The notes under the pieces were generated by a model. The model did no database searches. It saw nothing but the letters and a program-made list of their open reading frames with translations, and had not been told where the DNA came from. From NCBI GenBank assembly GCA_903897145.1, contig CAIUAN010000058.1:1-64000 (forward strand): DNA of 64,000 bases, written 5' to 3'. Below are positions 28,244-37,123 of this stretch, one piece after another; within the stretch, counting starts at the first letter, position 1, and each line of letters starts with the position of its first letter. The position numbers and the translations under genes were made by a program. This DNA comes from an uncultured Bacteroidia bacterium. GTDB taxonomy: Bacteria; Bacteroidota; Bacteroidia; Bacteroidales; Prolixibacteraceae.

Positions 28244-28249
28244 CTAAAG

Positions 28250-28290
28250 ATTAGGTTGTTGGGGAGTACCGACAACCTAATTTTCTTTCT
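28250..28290 (+). terminator. rho-independent terminator after tRNA-Ser
   Basis: ATTAGGTTGT (28250-28259) pairs with ACAACCTAAT (28272-28281), and further G-C pairs extend the stem inward. A T-rich tract follows at 28281-28290. It lies 7 bases after the tRNA and before the transporter ATG. Confidence 0.8.
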
Positions 28291-28312
28291 AAACTTAAAT
28301 CAGACTCGGTCA

Positions 28313-29218
28313 ATGTCGCAAAAGAAAATTTCCATTGGTTACTTATATGTGGTTTTGGCAACCCTTGCTTTTAGTCATGTCTATGTCTTTAGCAAAACTG
28401 CCTTAAACGAGATATCGTTACCTCTGTTTTTGTTTGTTATGTGCGCCGTTGGATTCGTGGTTAATCTTGCAATCCTTGCTTTTCAAGGTGGATTTTCAAA
28501 ATTAGCCAAGGTGCCTCGCTCCCTGTGGTGGATATTTCCTACCCTTGGTTTTCTTGAGATCTTTACTGTATTTACTTTTTACGCTTCAGTTAATGCCATA
28601 GCTGAACCAGCGGTGAATGGATTCTTGGGTAACATGTTTCCAATTTTTACAACTATCTTAGGAATCATATTCTTAAAAGAGCGCTTTTCCAGGCTTGAAT
28701 CCATTGGGGTAATTGTAGTTTTCTGTGGTGCAATCTTGACAAGTTACTCTGGTAGCCTATCTTGGAACTCTTTCTTTATTCCTGGGGTTGGCTTAGTTGT
28801 GCTAAATTGCCTTGGTGCTGCTACTGCAACAGTGATTGTTCGAGCCAAAGTAAATAATCTCTCTCCTGAAATACTTAGTTTCAATCGAGTATTTTGGCTT
28901 TTACTCTTTTTTACTGGCTGGATATTGGTAGCTGGCACACCAATCGTGTTATCGAATAAAGCCTTGTTGAATACTGTTTTGGCTGCACTTTTAGATCCTG
29001 TTTTGGCTATTCTTTTAGTCTATAAAGCGTATCGGGTAATTGAAGCCTCTAGAGGTACCATTATTCAGTCTACACGAGCAGTAATGATTATCCCAATATC
29101 ATTTTTGGTTTTTGGTACTCTACCAATGGTGCATCAAGTAATCGGCGGGCTTATCGCTATGTCGGGGGTGATTATAATCGGAATTGGACAGTATTCACTG
29201 ATGCATAAGACAAAGTGA
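28313..29218 (+). CDS. DMT-superfamily (EamA) transporter
   Basis: I place the start at ATG 28313 rather than the in-frame 28256, because the earlier start would begin inside the tRNA terminator hairpin. The 301-residue product has about ten hydrophobic helices in two EamA halves. The first half ends with AEPAVNGFLGNMFPIFTTILGIIFLKERFS, the usual EamA landmark (read as GNMFPIF and LKERFS). The second half ends with ISFLVFGTLPMVHQVIGG. EamA carriers export metabolites such as amino acids or nucleosides; the substrate here is unknown. The gene stands alone after the tRNA. Confidence 0.88.
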   Translation: MSQKKISIGYLYVVLATLAFSHVYVFSKTALNEISLPLFLFVMCAVGFVVNLAILAFQGGFSKLAKVPRSLWWIFPTLGFLEIFTVFTFYASVNAIAEPAVNGFLGNMFPIFTTILGIIFLKERFSRLESIGVIVVFCGAILTSYSGSLSWNSFFIPGVGLVVLNCLGAATATVIVRAKVNNLSPEILSFNRVFWLLLFFTGWILVAGTPIVLSNKALLNTVLAALLDPVLAILLVYKAYRVIEASRGTIIQSTRAVMIIPISFLVFGTLPMVHQVIGGLIAMSGVIIIGIGQYSLMHKTK

Positions 29219-29414
29219 GATGTATTTCAACAAAATACTTTTGATAAATTTATATCCCTAGTGAGAAGTATATCATTCGTATTTCCATAATGGACTGGTT
29301 TTGGCAATGAGCCCAAAGGAAAAAATGCCACCAAGTCTACAAGACACGAAAGAAAAAAATAATCGTAAATCTTTCTGATTCCTTATTAGGTTGTATTTTA
29401 ATTGTTTGTGAATT

Positions 29415-30824
29415 CTATAATGGAAATTTAGACATTTCGTTTCTCAATTTTTCTCCAGTAAATTCATCTATCGACATCCTTATTCGCCACTCTTTTGGGA
29501 AGGCACTATTGTAACGATTTCCTAAGTTTTTTACCCATCCTAAAGGTATATTCCGATAAGTAACAAGATTCCATCCTTTATTACTTGAAATAGGTGAAAT
29601 CTCATCTCTTTTTAAATAACGTAAGGCCTGTTCAATGGTTAGATCTATCTCGGGGTAGGTTTCTCGATTTAATATTTTTGACAACCCAAAATCATGATTT
29701 GGAATTAAATCGTTCTGCTTAATCTCACCGACTTTTACTCCGGCATGAACAATTCGAAGGTTTGATTTAACGTGGTTGAAATGATTAATATGATTTGTAG
29801 GTATGGTTAATAGCGATTGCTCAAATTTAAGAATTTCAAATTCGCCCGGAATTAGTAACTCTCTTAAGAATTCCTTTTCAGCTTTAGAGGCGTTTAACTG
29901 ATGATCTTTAGCTTTTCGCTTGTCTGAATCTTTCCCATTGCCACCCTTTTGAACAACAGCAATAAACAACCCTTCTCCAGCCACTTTGTGAGGGTAGAAT
30001 CGGTAACCAGAAAATCCATTGGTTTCAGAGGTTGTAATGCCCCAGTTTGCTGAGATTTTTAATGGAACGTTTTCAATATCTGCAAATTCATTTAGCCATT
30101 GAATATTATCTTCATTCTCCGCGGGATTAAAGGTGCAGGTGCTATAAATAAGAATACCCCCTTCTTTAAGCGTTGGCCAGACATCGGCTAAGATCCGCTG
30201 TTGGCGCTGAGCGCAGAGTTGTGCATTATCCTGCGACCACTCATCAATGGCATTCGGATCACGCCTGAATAAGCCCTCTCCAGAACAAGGAGCATCAACT
30301 AAAATTAGATCAAAAAAGTCAGGCAATCGTTGAAAATCATGAGGATCATTGTTGGTGACTATAACATTTTCATCACCCCATTTCTTCATATTTTCAGATA
30401 GTATCTGACTTCTAGCTCGGATCACATCGTTTGCTACAAGTAGGCTATCTTTGGGTAGTAATGAAATTAGATGGGTAGATTTACCTCCAGGCGAAGCGCA
30501 CAAATCCAATGCTTTTATTCCATGCTCAAGGCCCAATTGATTGATTACCTGCTCAAGAAACATCGAACTTGGTTCTTGCACATAATAAACACCTGAATGA
30601 ATAAATGGATCAAGAGTAAACAGGGGTCTTTTCGGAAGAAAATAACTAGTGCTGCAATAGTCTACTTGACTTAAAAGGGGTGTAGCACTGTATTTTGAAG
30701 TATTAGTCCGAATGCTAGTCGAAACTTCTTGACTAAAAGATTGTTCAAATTCCGGAAATTCAGTTCCGAGAATTTCTTTCATTCTTTTGCAAAATTGTTC
30801 AGGTAAGACCATATTAGACACCAT
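29415..30824 (-). CDS. RsmF/NOL1-NOP2-Sun family RNA cytosine-C5 methyltransferase
   Basis: This 469-residue SAM-dependent enzyme methylates C5 of cytosine in rRNA (16S C1407 in E. coli RsmF). The core shows LDLCASPGGKSTHL (SAM site, about residues 107-120), VDAPCSGEGLFRRDP (motif IV) and IYSTCTFNPAEN (motif VI with the catalytic Cys). The remaining carboxy-terminal part resembles the RsmF PUA-like/C-terminal domain, ending NRYNSAFPKEWRIRM. Starts at 30824 or 30812 (MVLPEQF) are equally plausible. The gene is isolated on the minus strand. The exact target base is inferred from the family. Confidence 0.9.
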   Translation of the reverse strand: MVSNMVLPEQFCKRMKEILGTEFPEFEQSFSQEVSTSIRTNTSKYSATPLLSQVDYCSTSYFLPKRPLFTLDPFIHSGVYYVQEPSSMFLEQVINQLGLEHGIKALDLCASPGGKSTHLISLLPKDSLLVANDVIRARSQILSENMKKWGDENVIVTNNDPHDFQRLPDFFDLILVDAPCSGEGLFRRDPNAIDEWSQDNAQLCAQRQQRILADVWPTLKEGGILIYSTCTFNPAENEDNIQWLNEFADIENVPLKISANWGITTSETNGFSGYRFYPHKVAGEGLFIAVVQKGGNGKDSDKRKAKDHQLNASKAEKEFLRELLIPGEFEILKFEQSLLTIPTNHINHFNHVKSNLRIVHAGVKVGEIKQNDLIPNHDFGLSKILNRETYPEIDLTIEQALRYLKRDEISPISSNKGWNLVTYRNIPLGWVKNLGNRYNSAFPKEWRIRMSIDEFTGEKLRNEMSKFPL

Positions 30825-30994
30825 TCGTTTGGGTTCAAAATTAGCCTTTTTTAGAGTTTATTTCCTTTCTGTTTTATCAAATAGGTTGTTTTATTCTAAT
30901 TCAACGTTAAAAATATTTTAATTAAAACAGCGATTTAACCTCTTGTTATGTCTTTATAGTTATTTTTGTATTACGCAGAATAAAAATAAAGTCT

Positions 30995-32236
30995 ATGTCA
31001 CTTTCATTTCGATTAAGATACGCCCTGGGGTTAATACCAAATGCACACAAGCTAGATTCAGCCTGGTCTGATTTGTTAAAGATGCGTGATGATCTGCATC
31101 AAATAGAACCGTCTAAAGAACTTGCTCGTTATTTGGCTTTAAAAGAGCAGGTTAAATCTATTGAATTTCAATCGAATAAGCGGAAAGTTCAAAGTCTAAA
31201 GTTTAAAGGCAGTGCGTTGCATGCTGCTGCGCAGGAGTATACTAAATTAGGTACTAAAAAGGCTGTCTTGGCCTATTTGAAATATAAACAGTCGCCTGAT
31301 TATGATCCATCTAATCCTATCGCCTCAGGAGTCGATGTTACTAGATATGTAGAGCTAGAAAAGGTTGTACAGGCTCCAGAATTTATTCAAGAGGTTGAAT
31401 TTCTAAAAAATAAAAATAGATATTCTACAACTCCTGAATCCCTTTTAGAGACAGAATTGGTTCAACTCGAACAGCATGATCTGATCAAGCGTTATATAGC
31501 TATTCAAAAACATCCTCAATTGTCATTTTTCGATGAGTGGGAGATTATACTTAATGAGAATTTCAGTGAAGCCAAATTAGCTGCTTCACTATGGGAGCCT
31601 GAAAATTATTGGGGATCACGGATTGCTGGTTTCAGCTTCTCTCAGTCTTCTGAATTGCAGGCTTTTAATGGACTTGAAAATATTCAGATTAAAGATAATG
31701 TTCTCTCTATTGTAACCAAAGTGGAGAAGTCAAAAGGTAAAATCTGGGATTCATCTTTGGGATTAATTACCAAAGAGTTTGGTTATACTTCCGGAATATT
31801 AAATACTGGACATGGGTTTAAATTTAAAGAAGGTGTTGTCGAAGCTAAAGTTCGGTTTAGAGCTGATGCTGCATTGACAAGTGCTTTTTCTCTCACAGGT
31901 AATAAACCTTTTCCGCAAATTGATATATTTAGAAGTGGTTCAAACCGCGTTGGCTTAGGTGTGATTGATCATCCTAAAAATGGAGGTGTTAAGAAATTGG
32001 TTCAGATTAAAGGTTTAAATTTTAGTGAGTTTCATATTTTCAGTTTGGAAATACTTGGTGACCTTTTGGTTTGGAAAATCAATAATCATGAAGTCCATCG
32101 TGATTCAATCTCCCATAATTCAGGCGATTTATTTTTGAATTTTATCGGAAGTTTGCACAAGCCACTTAGCCATAGCGATCTTCCACACCATTTTGAGATC
32201 GAATGGGTGAGATGTTTGCGCAGAAGAAATGATTAG
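30995..32236 (+). CDS. GH16/concanavalin-like domain protein lacking the catalytic glutamates
   Basis: This 413-residue protein has no clear signal peptide. Residues 1-185 are mostly helical and charged. From about 190 comes a beta-sandwich reminiscent of laminarinase-type GH16 proteins (LNENFSEAKLAASLWEPENYWG, then a GYTSGILNTGHGFKFKEGVVEAKVRF strand series, read in pieces). Where GH16 enzymes carry E-x-D-x(1-2)-E, this protein has QIDIFRSG (Gln308, Asp310, Arg313), so both catalytic glutamates are absent. It may bind carbohydrate without cleaving it. I cannot name the amino-terminal part. The gene is convergent with the RidA gene, 1 bp apart. Confidence 0.65.
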   Translation: MSLSFRLRYALGLIPNAHKLDSAWSDLLKMRDDLHQIEPSKELARYLALKEQVKSIEFQSNKRKVQSLKFKGSALHAAAQEYTKLGTKKAVLAYLKYKQSPDYDPSNPIASGVDVTRYVELEKVVQAPEFIQEVEFLKNKNRYSTTPESLLETELVQLEQHDLIKRYIAIQKHPQLSFFDEWEIILNENFSEAKLAASLWEPENYWGSRIAGFSFSQSSELQAFNGLENIQIKDNVLSIVTKVEKSKGKIWDSSLGLITKEFGYTSGILNTGHGFKFKEGVVEAKVRFRADAALTSAFSLTGNKPFPQIDIFRSGSNRVGLGVIDHPKNGGVKKLVQIKGLNFSEFHIFSLEILGDLLVWKINNHEVHRDSISHNSGDLFLNFIGSLHKPLSHSDLPHHFEIEWVRCLRRRND

Positions 32237-32237
32237 G

Positions 32238-32705
32238 CTAATCCTCGTTTAACTCAAATATTGCTTCAATCTCAACCGGTACATTTTCAGGTAGACTACC
32301 TACACCTACTGCACTGCGAACACCAATGCCGTTTTCTCTTCCAAATACATCAACAAAAAGCTCGCTGCAGCCATTAATGATGTAAGGTTGCTTCTCAAAA
32401 TCGGTAGTAGCATTGACCATTCCAAAGACTTTAATCACCCTTTTGACCTTGTTTAAGGATCCAAGGTTTGCTATTAATGTTGCCAAGATCGTTAGCCCTA
32501 CTTGTCGTCCAGCCAATTTGCCAGCTTCAATATCTATGTCTTTACCTATTTTTCCGCGTTGCAAGGTCCCATCTGAATTTACAGGTAAATGTCCTGAGAC
32601 ATAAATGCGTCTTCCATCTAATAGAAGTGGGGTATATACACCCTTTGGTTCTGGTGCTGGAGGTAGAGTAAGGTTAAGTGCTAAAAATCGTGATGTGTTG
32701 TCCAT
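32238..32705 (-). CDS. RidA/YjgF-family protein
   Basis: The 155-residue protein shows the YjgF/YER057c/UK114 fold (RRIYVSGHLPV, then TILATLIANLGSLNKVKRVIKVFGMVNAT, and GVRSAVGVGSLPENVPVEIEAIFEL). At 155 residues it is slightly longer than the classic 130-residue RidA and fits the YjgF-like subgroup. The substrate-pocket Arg of RidA should lie in the IGVRSAVG segment, where an Arg is present. RidA removes reactive enamines; whether this subgroup does is untested. Confidence 0.85.
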   Translation of the reverse strand: MDNTSRFLALNLTLPPAPEPKGVYTPLLLDGRRIYVSGHLPVNSDGTLQRGKIGKDIDIEAGKLAGRQVGLTILATLIANLGSLNKVKRVIKVFGMVNATTDFEKQPYIINGCSELFVDVFGRENGIGVRSAVGVGSLPENVPVEIEAIFELNED

Positions 32706-33111
32706 AGGTATTGAAAATTTATATCGTGTTAATGTAATCTTTATTTAAACTGTCATTTCTTGATTTTCCTTGTTTGAATCATCGTGAATAAACATCACGA
32801 TGCAACTTTTGTTCACTATTTTGTTGGGTAATATTTATGGATAAAACTTATTATATGTTTGATTGGATGCTCAGTTCTTGAGTCATTGATTAAATTATCG
32901 GAAAATTAGAACATATTTCTTAATTAAATTGAGTTTGTTTATTTAAATTTAAGTAATTGATTAATAAATATTTAAGTTTGTGTTAGTCTATTCGGAAATG
33001 GCTTTTTTCTACTTTTTAACCAAAACATTTTTTTGTTTTCTCTGCTTATCGCCCCTTTTAAGTGAAAATTATTCGATATTTGTATGGTTAAATAACAAAT
33101 ATCTTGAAAAG
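32706..33111. other. 405-bp AT-rich divergent intergenic region with a perfect dyad
   Basis: This region separates the RidA gene (-) from the DUF1573 gene (+). It contains an 8-bp perfect inverted repeat CATCGTGA/TCACGATG with a 7-base spacer (32780-32802), and a TAAGTTTG box (32973-32980) that could be the -7 element for the DUF1573 gene, leaving a leader of about 125 bases. An upstream in-frame start at 32980 would precede a second hydrophobic segment and is less likely than ATG 33112. No other gene is visible. Confidence 0.55.
32780..32802. promoter_or_regulatory. 8-bp dyad, possible operator
   Basis: CATCGTGA and TCACGATG flank a 7-base spacer. There is no T-run, and it lies in a divergent gap, so an operator is a better guess than a terminator. 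No regulator gene is adjacent. Confidence 0.35.
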
Positions 33112-33555
33112 ATGAAAAAATTAATTTTATTGTTCGTTTTACCTTTGTTTATTGCGGTACAAAGTCAGGCACAAACGGCTCAACCTGCTGCAGCTAATTC
33201 AAATGGACCAATTGCAAAATGGGATAAGATGGCAAATGACTTTGGAAGCATCGCATTCAATGTCCCTAAAACTGCCGAATTTACAGTTACTAATGTTGGT
33301 AAACAACCTTTGATTATTAGCTCAGTTAGACCATCTTGTGGTTGTACGAATCCAAAATTTTCGCAGGAACCAATTCTTCCTGGTAAATCATCTATTGTTT
33401 CAGCGACTTACAATGCTGCAAATCCTGGAGTGTTTACAAAGACCGTAACAGTAATTACAAATGCTGATACTAATCCTGTTGTTTTGCAGATTAAAGGTAC
33501 GGTAATGCCAAATCCAAATCCACCTGCACCTCCAGTAAACAACGTTCCAAAATAA
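33112..33555 (+). CDS. DUF1573 (ASPM/Hydin-like) periplasmic protein
   Basis: Starting at ATG 33112 the product has 147 residues, with a clear signal peptide ending QSQAQ. The mature part is one Ig-like DUF1573 domain: WDKMANDFGSIAFN, then FTVTNVGKQPLIISSVRPSCGCTNPKF (read in pieces: VTNVGKQPL, SSVRPSCGCT), PGKSSIVSATYN and VLQIKGTV. The SCGCT cysteine pair is typical of the family. A Pro/Asn-rich tail ends the protein. Many Bacteroidota carry such short secreted proteins; no function is established. A strong terminator follows. Confidence 0.85.
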   Translation: MKKLILLFVLPLFIAVQSQAQTAQPAAANSNGPIAKWDKMANDFGSIAFNVPKTAEFTVTNVGKQPLIISSVRPSCGCTNPKFSQEPILPGKSSIVSATYNAANPGVFTKTVTVITNADTNPVVLQIKGTVMPNPNPPAPPVNNVPK

Positions 33556-33573
33556 ATTTTTTGGTCAATATTT

Positions 33574-33608
33574 AAAAGGGTGAAATCATTTTGATTTCAC
33601 CCTTTTTT
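33574..33608 (+). terminator. rho-independent terminator after DUF1573 gene
   Basis: A 15-bp stem (core AAGGGTGAAATCA / TGATTTCACCCTT, 33574-33588 with 33592-33606) has a 3-base apical loop and a run of T on the plus strand. Confidence 0.9.
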
Positions 33609-33726
33609 TATAATGATTTTAAAGTTGTGATCTAGTTCTTAGACTTTCGAAGATTCATTTTGCGATACTACATGGCTAAATCGTATAAAGTGTGCTCGAA
33701 GGATTTTTTCATAAGTTGAAAAAGCC

Positions 33727-33734
33727 TATTTTTG
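33727..33734 (+). promoter_or_regulatory. candidate -7 element for gpmI
   Basis: TATTTTTG matches TAnnTTTG and lies 38 bases before the gpmI ATG. No well-spaced TTTG is present upstream, so only the -7 box is supported. Confidence 0.4.
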
Positions 33735-33771
33735 CCTCGATTTTTACCTGTTAAATACAATACGAAATAAT

Positions 33772-35304
33772 ATGTCAGCTATTAAAAAAACAATTTTGGT
33801 TATCCTGGATGGATGGGGAATAGGTAACAAAACGGCTTCTGATGCAATTGCCTGTTCTTCAACGCCTTTTATCGATTCGTTATACGATAAATATCCCCAC
33901 AGTACTCTCTTAACTTTTGGTGAAAACGTTGGTTTGCCTGATGGTCAAATGGGAAACTCTGAAGTTGGTCATCTTAATATCGGAGCTGGTCGGGTTTTAT
34001 ACCAAGATCTTGTTAAAATTAATAAGGCCGTTCGGGAGAAAACACTCTGGAACAATGAACAGATCTTAAAAGCTTTTACCTATGCGAAGACTAACAATAA
34101 ACAAGTTCATCTTGTTGGCTTAATTGGACCTGGTGGAGTTCATGCACTAAGCGATCATATGGTGGCACTTGCACAAATGGCTACAGACCATGGATTAGAG
34201 AAGGTTTTCGTTCATGGAATGACAGATGGTCGTGATACGGATCCTCGTTCAGCACTCGAATATTTAACGCAAGACCTAAAGGCTTTGGAGAAAACGAATG
34301 GTCGTTTTGCAACTATCATTGGTCGTTATTATGGTATGGATCGCGATACCAATTGGGGTCGTGTGAAATTGTCATATGATCTAATGACCAAAGCGGAAGG
34401 CAAAAAAACACAAAACCTTCTTCAGACAATTCAAGATTCTTACGATGAAGGTGTTACCGATGAATTTATCAATCCAATTGTTTTAACAGATGACAAGGGA
34501 GAGCCTTTGACAACTGTTCAAGAGGGTGACGTCGTGATTTGCTACAACTACCGCACCGATCGTTTACGCGAACTTACCATGGTGTTTACGCAAGAGGATC
34601 ATGCCGAGCTTGATATGAAAACTATGCCACTAGAGTGGTATACCATGACCAACTATAAATCTACCTTTAAAGGAATTAACGTGATCTTTAATAAAGATAA
34701 CGTGGAAAATACGATGGGTGAGACAGTTTCTAAGGCAGGATTGAAACAGATCAGAATAGCTGAGACTGAGAAATACCCGCACGTCACCTTTTTCTTCTCT
34801 GGTGGCAGAGAGCAAGAGTTTCCTGGTGAGACGAGAATTGTTATCCCTTCACCCAAGGTTGCTACCTACGATTTGAAACCTGAGATGTCGGCTCCTTTGA
34901 TTAAAGATGCGATTGTAAAAGAGCTTAATGAGCAAAGTGCTGATTTTATCTGCTTGAATTTTGCCAATGGTGATATGGTTGGTCATACGGGTGTTTATAG
35001 TGCAATCCAAACTGCTATAACAGCTGTTGATCAATGTGCAAATGAAGTTGTTACAGCTGCGCGTGCTAATGGTTATGATGTTGTAGTTATTGCAGACCAT
35101 GGAAATGCTGATTTTGCACTCAATGAAGATGGAAGTGCGAATACGGCTCACTCTCTAAATCCAGTCCCATTTATCTGGGTTACCGATCATGTTGGTGGCA
35201 AAGCATTTGATGGAATTCTTGCAGATGTTGCTCCTACGCTGCTATCGATCATGGGCGTTCCAATTCCTGCGGATATGACCGGTAAAGTTTTGATTTCAAA
35301 ATAA
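33772..35304 (+). CDS. gpmI: 2,3-bisphosphoglycerate-independent phosphoglycerate mutase
   Basis: This glycolytic enzyme interconverts 3- and 2-phosphoglycerate using two Mn ions and a phosphoserine intermediate. The 510 residues match the family. Seen: VILDGWGIG at the start, the phosphorylated Ser in MGNSEVGHLNIGAGR (Ser63), HGMTDGRDTDPRS, the GRYYGMDRD motif, CYNYRTDRLRE, HVTFFFSGG and the metal-binding VIADHGNAD and NTAHSLNPVPF. The next gene begins one base after the stop, so the two are translationally close. Confidence 0.97.
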   Translation: MSAIKKTILVILDGWGIGNKTASDAIACSSTPFIDSLYDKYPHSTLLTFGENVGLPDGQMGNSEVGHLNIGAGRVLYQDLVKINKAVREKTLWNNEQILKAFTYAKTNNKQVHLVGLIGPGGVHALSDHMVALAQMATDHGLEKVFVHGMTDGRDTDPRSALEYLTQDLKALEKTNGRFATIIGRYYGMDRDTNWGRVKLSYDLMTKAEGKKTQNLLQTIQDSYDEGVTDEFINPIVLTDDKGEPLTTVQEGDVVICYNYRTDRLRELTMVFTQEDHAELDMKTMPLEWYTMTNYKSTFKGINVIFNKDNVENTMGETVSKAGLKQIRIAETEKYPHVTFFFSGGREQEFPGETRIVIPSPKVATYDLKPEMSAPLIKDAIVKELNEQSADFICLNFANGDMVGHTGVYSAIQTAITAVDQCANEVVTAARANGYDVVVIADHGNADFALNEDGSANTAHSLNPVPFIWVTDHVGGKAFDGILADVAPTLLSIMGVPIPADMTGKVLISK

Positions 35305-35305
35305 G

Positions 35306-35878
35306 ATGCTGCAGATCGGAAACGCTATCCTCAGTCTGGATATAATCGAAAAAGAGTTTTGTTGCGATATCTCCAAGTGTAAAGGTGCTTGCTGTGTTGC
35401 TGGAGACAGCGGTGCTCCAGTTACCGTTGAAGAGGCTCAGCTTATTGAAGATCTATATCCAAATTTTGAGGTTTACCTTTCTGAAGCAAATAAAGCAGAA
35501 GTTGTAAAACAAGGTTTTTCTGTTGTTGATTCCGATGGCGATTTAGTGACTCCAATTGTTGGGAATAATGAATGCGTTTATACATTTGTCGACGATCATG
35601 GAATCACTAAATGCGCGATAGAACGCGCTTATCTAGAGAAGAAAATAACCTTTAGAAAACCTGTCTCTTGTCACCTGTTTCCTATTCGTATTACTTCCTA
35701 TAAGAAGTTTGATGCCGTTAATTACCAACAGCTCGACATTTGTAAACCAGGTAGAATTTGTGGTCGAAGTGAAGGACTGCCGATGTACAAGTTCCTAAAA
35801 GAACCCCTCGAACGGAAATATGGCCCAGAGTGGTATGCTGAGCTGACCTATGCCGTGGAAAATTTTCCTAAACCTTAG
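35306..35878 (+). CDS. DUF3109 Cys-rich protein
   Basis: This 190-residue protein has an amino-terminal Cys cluster (Cys19, Cys20, Cys25, Cys29, Cys30 in EFCCDISKCKGACC) and later cysteines in NECVY, TKCAIERAY, SCHLFPIR, LDICKPG and RICGR. The layout resembles the YkgJ/UPF0260-type CxxxxCxxxCC metal-binding family, and I recognise the Bacteroidota branch as DUF3109. It probably binds zinc or an Fe-S cluster. It sits directly after gpmI; a functional link to glycolysis is not known. Confidence 0.85.
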   Translation: MLQIGNAILSLDIIEKEFCCDISKCKGACCVAGDSGAPVTVEEAQLIEDLYPNFEVYLSEANKAEVVKQGFSVVDSDGDLVTPIVGNNECVYTFVDDHGITKCAIERAYLEKKITFRKPVSCHLFPIRITSYKKFDAVNYQQLDICKPGRICGRSEGLPMYKFLKEPLERKYGPEWYAELTYAVENFPKP

Positions 35879-35883
35879 TTAAC

Positions 35884-36867
35884 TTAGTTCCCTTCAGCGA
35901 TTGCAGTCATTTCTACATTTCCTTCATGAACAGCTAATGCATCAATGAGATAGGATGGAACCAACCTCTCTCCATTGCTTATCGTAGAGAAATATGGATC
36001 AATAGATTCTCCATTGGCGATATGAATGGCAAGATCAGCAGCGGTAGTTGCCATCGTTTTAATTCTTTTAAAAACAGTTACAGACTGGTTGCCTTTTGTG
36101 ATCTCATTAATATTGGCCATATCTGCATCTTGACCTGCAACCGATACATTATTCCCTAAATGATTTTCTTTTAATGCCTTGATGGCCCCAAGCGCCATTG
36201 CGTCATTGCCACAAATTAAGGCATCTAGCTTTTTGTGCGTGGCCTGTATGCAAGATAATGTCAATCGATATCCCTCTTGCTCTGTCCACGAATCTGCAAA
36301 CTGACGGAAAACAAGTTGTATCTCATCACGCTCAATGAATGGTTGCAAGATGTTCATCTGTCCGATATAAAGCATTCGGCTATTATTGTCATTCGGGGGA
36401 CCACCCAAAATGGCGTAATTCCCTTTCGGTTTAATCTTGGTAAGATAAGCTGCTTGGATTTCTCCGACTCGAATATTATCTGTCGAAACATAATAGTCTA
36501 AACGACAATTGTTGATTAATCGATCATAGGCAATGACTCGAATCTCTTTTTTATGGGCAAGTCTAACTATTTCTGCTGCAGCTGCTTGATCAACAGGAAT
36601 AACAATTAATACCATTGCACCTTTGTTGGTTAACTCTTTAGCTTGATCGATCTGTTTCTTGGCATTGTTATCTGCAACTCTTACCATGGTAGTACCGTTG
36701 AGTTGTTTCACTGCCTCCGTAAGATATCGCTGATCGTTTTTCCACCTTGGAGCGTCGTAACTATGAAGGAGAAGACCAATCTTCGGGTGCTTAGGGGAAC
36801 AATTTACGAGCGTAAATCCGGAAAGAAGCAACAACATTATAAACATTGTTTTCATTTGAAACTTCAA
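35884..36867 (-). CDS. orphan XylF/RbsB-type sugar-binding lipoprotein
   Basis: This 327-residue periplasmic binding protein of the sugar type I fold has a leader with a possible lipobox (TLVNCS, Cys23), though Asn at -1 is unusual. XylF-like features are KIGLLLHSYDAPRWKND, AYDRLI, STDNIRVGEIQAAYL and YAILGGPPNDNNS, followed by GNDAMALGAIKAL and SVAGQDADMANI. The AYDRLI and GQDAD phrases are very close to xylose-binding proteins. No permease or ATPase gene lies nearby, so it may serve sensing or a transporter encoded elsewhere. It ends 5 bp from the convergent DUF3109 gene. Starts at residue 1 or 5 are equally possible. Confidence 0.82.
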   Translation of the reverse strand: MKFQMKTMFIMLLLLSGFTLVNCSPKHPKIGLLLHSYDAPRWKNDQRYLTEAVKQLNGTTMVRVADNNAKKQIDQAKELTNKGAMVLIVIPVDQAAAAEIVRLAHKKEIRVIAYDRLINNCRLDYYVSTDNIRVGEIQAAYLTKIKPKGNYAILGGPPNDNNSRMLYIGQMNILQPFIERDEIQLVFRQFADSWTEQEGYRLTLSCIQATHKKLDALICGNDAMALGAIKALKENHLGNNVSVAGQDADMANINEITKGNQSVTVFKRIKTMATTAADLAIHIANGESIDPYFSTISNGERLVPSYLIDALAVHEGNVEMTAIAEGN

Positions 36868-37123
36868 TTAAAGGATTAAAAAATAACTCAAATAAAGCTT
36901 TATACATAGAAGGCTCGATGGGAAATTTTAATGGTCAAAGAGCAAGAACGTAAAGCTCATGTCCCTAAAGTTACAAAACTATTTGGTCAAAGAGAAGTGA
37001 AACAATAGATTATTTCAGACTTTATAAAGTTGCATAGTTGGCTAATGCAGAAGTAACTACAACGGATTTAACTGCGTTGATAAATGTGATTTTTGACTGG
37101 AATTAGAAGGTTGATTTTCGAGT

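Noticed and set aside
32980-33111. Longer amino end for the DUF1573 protein
   Set aside because: The upstream start adds an odd hydrophobic stretch before a complete signal peptide beginning at 33112.
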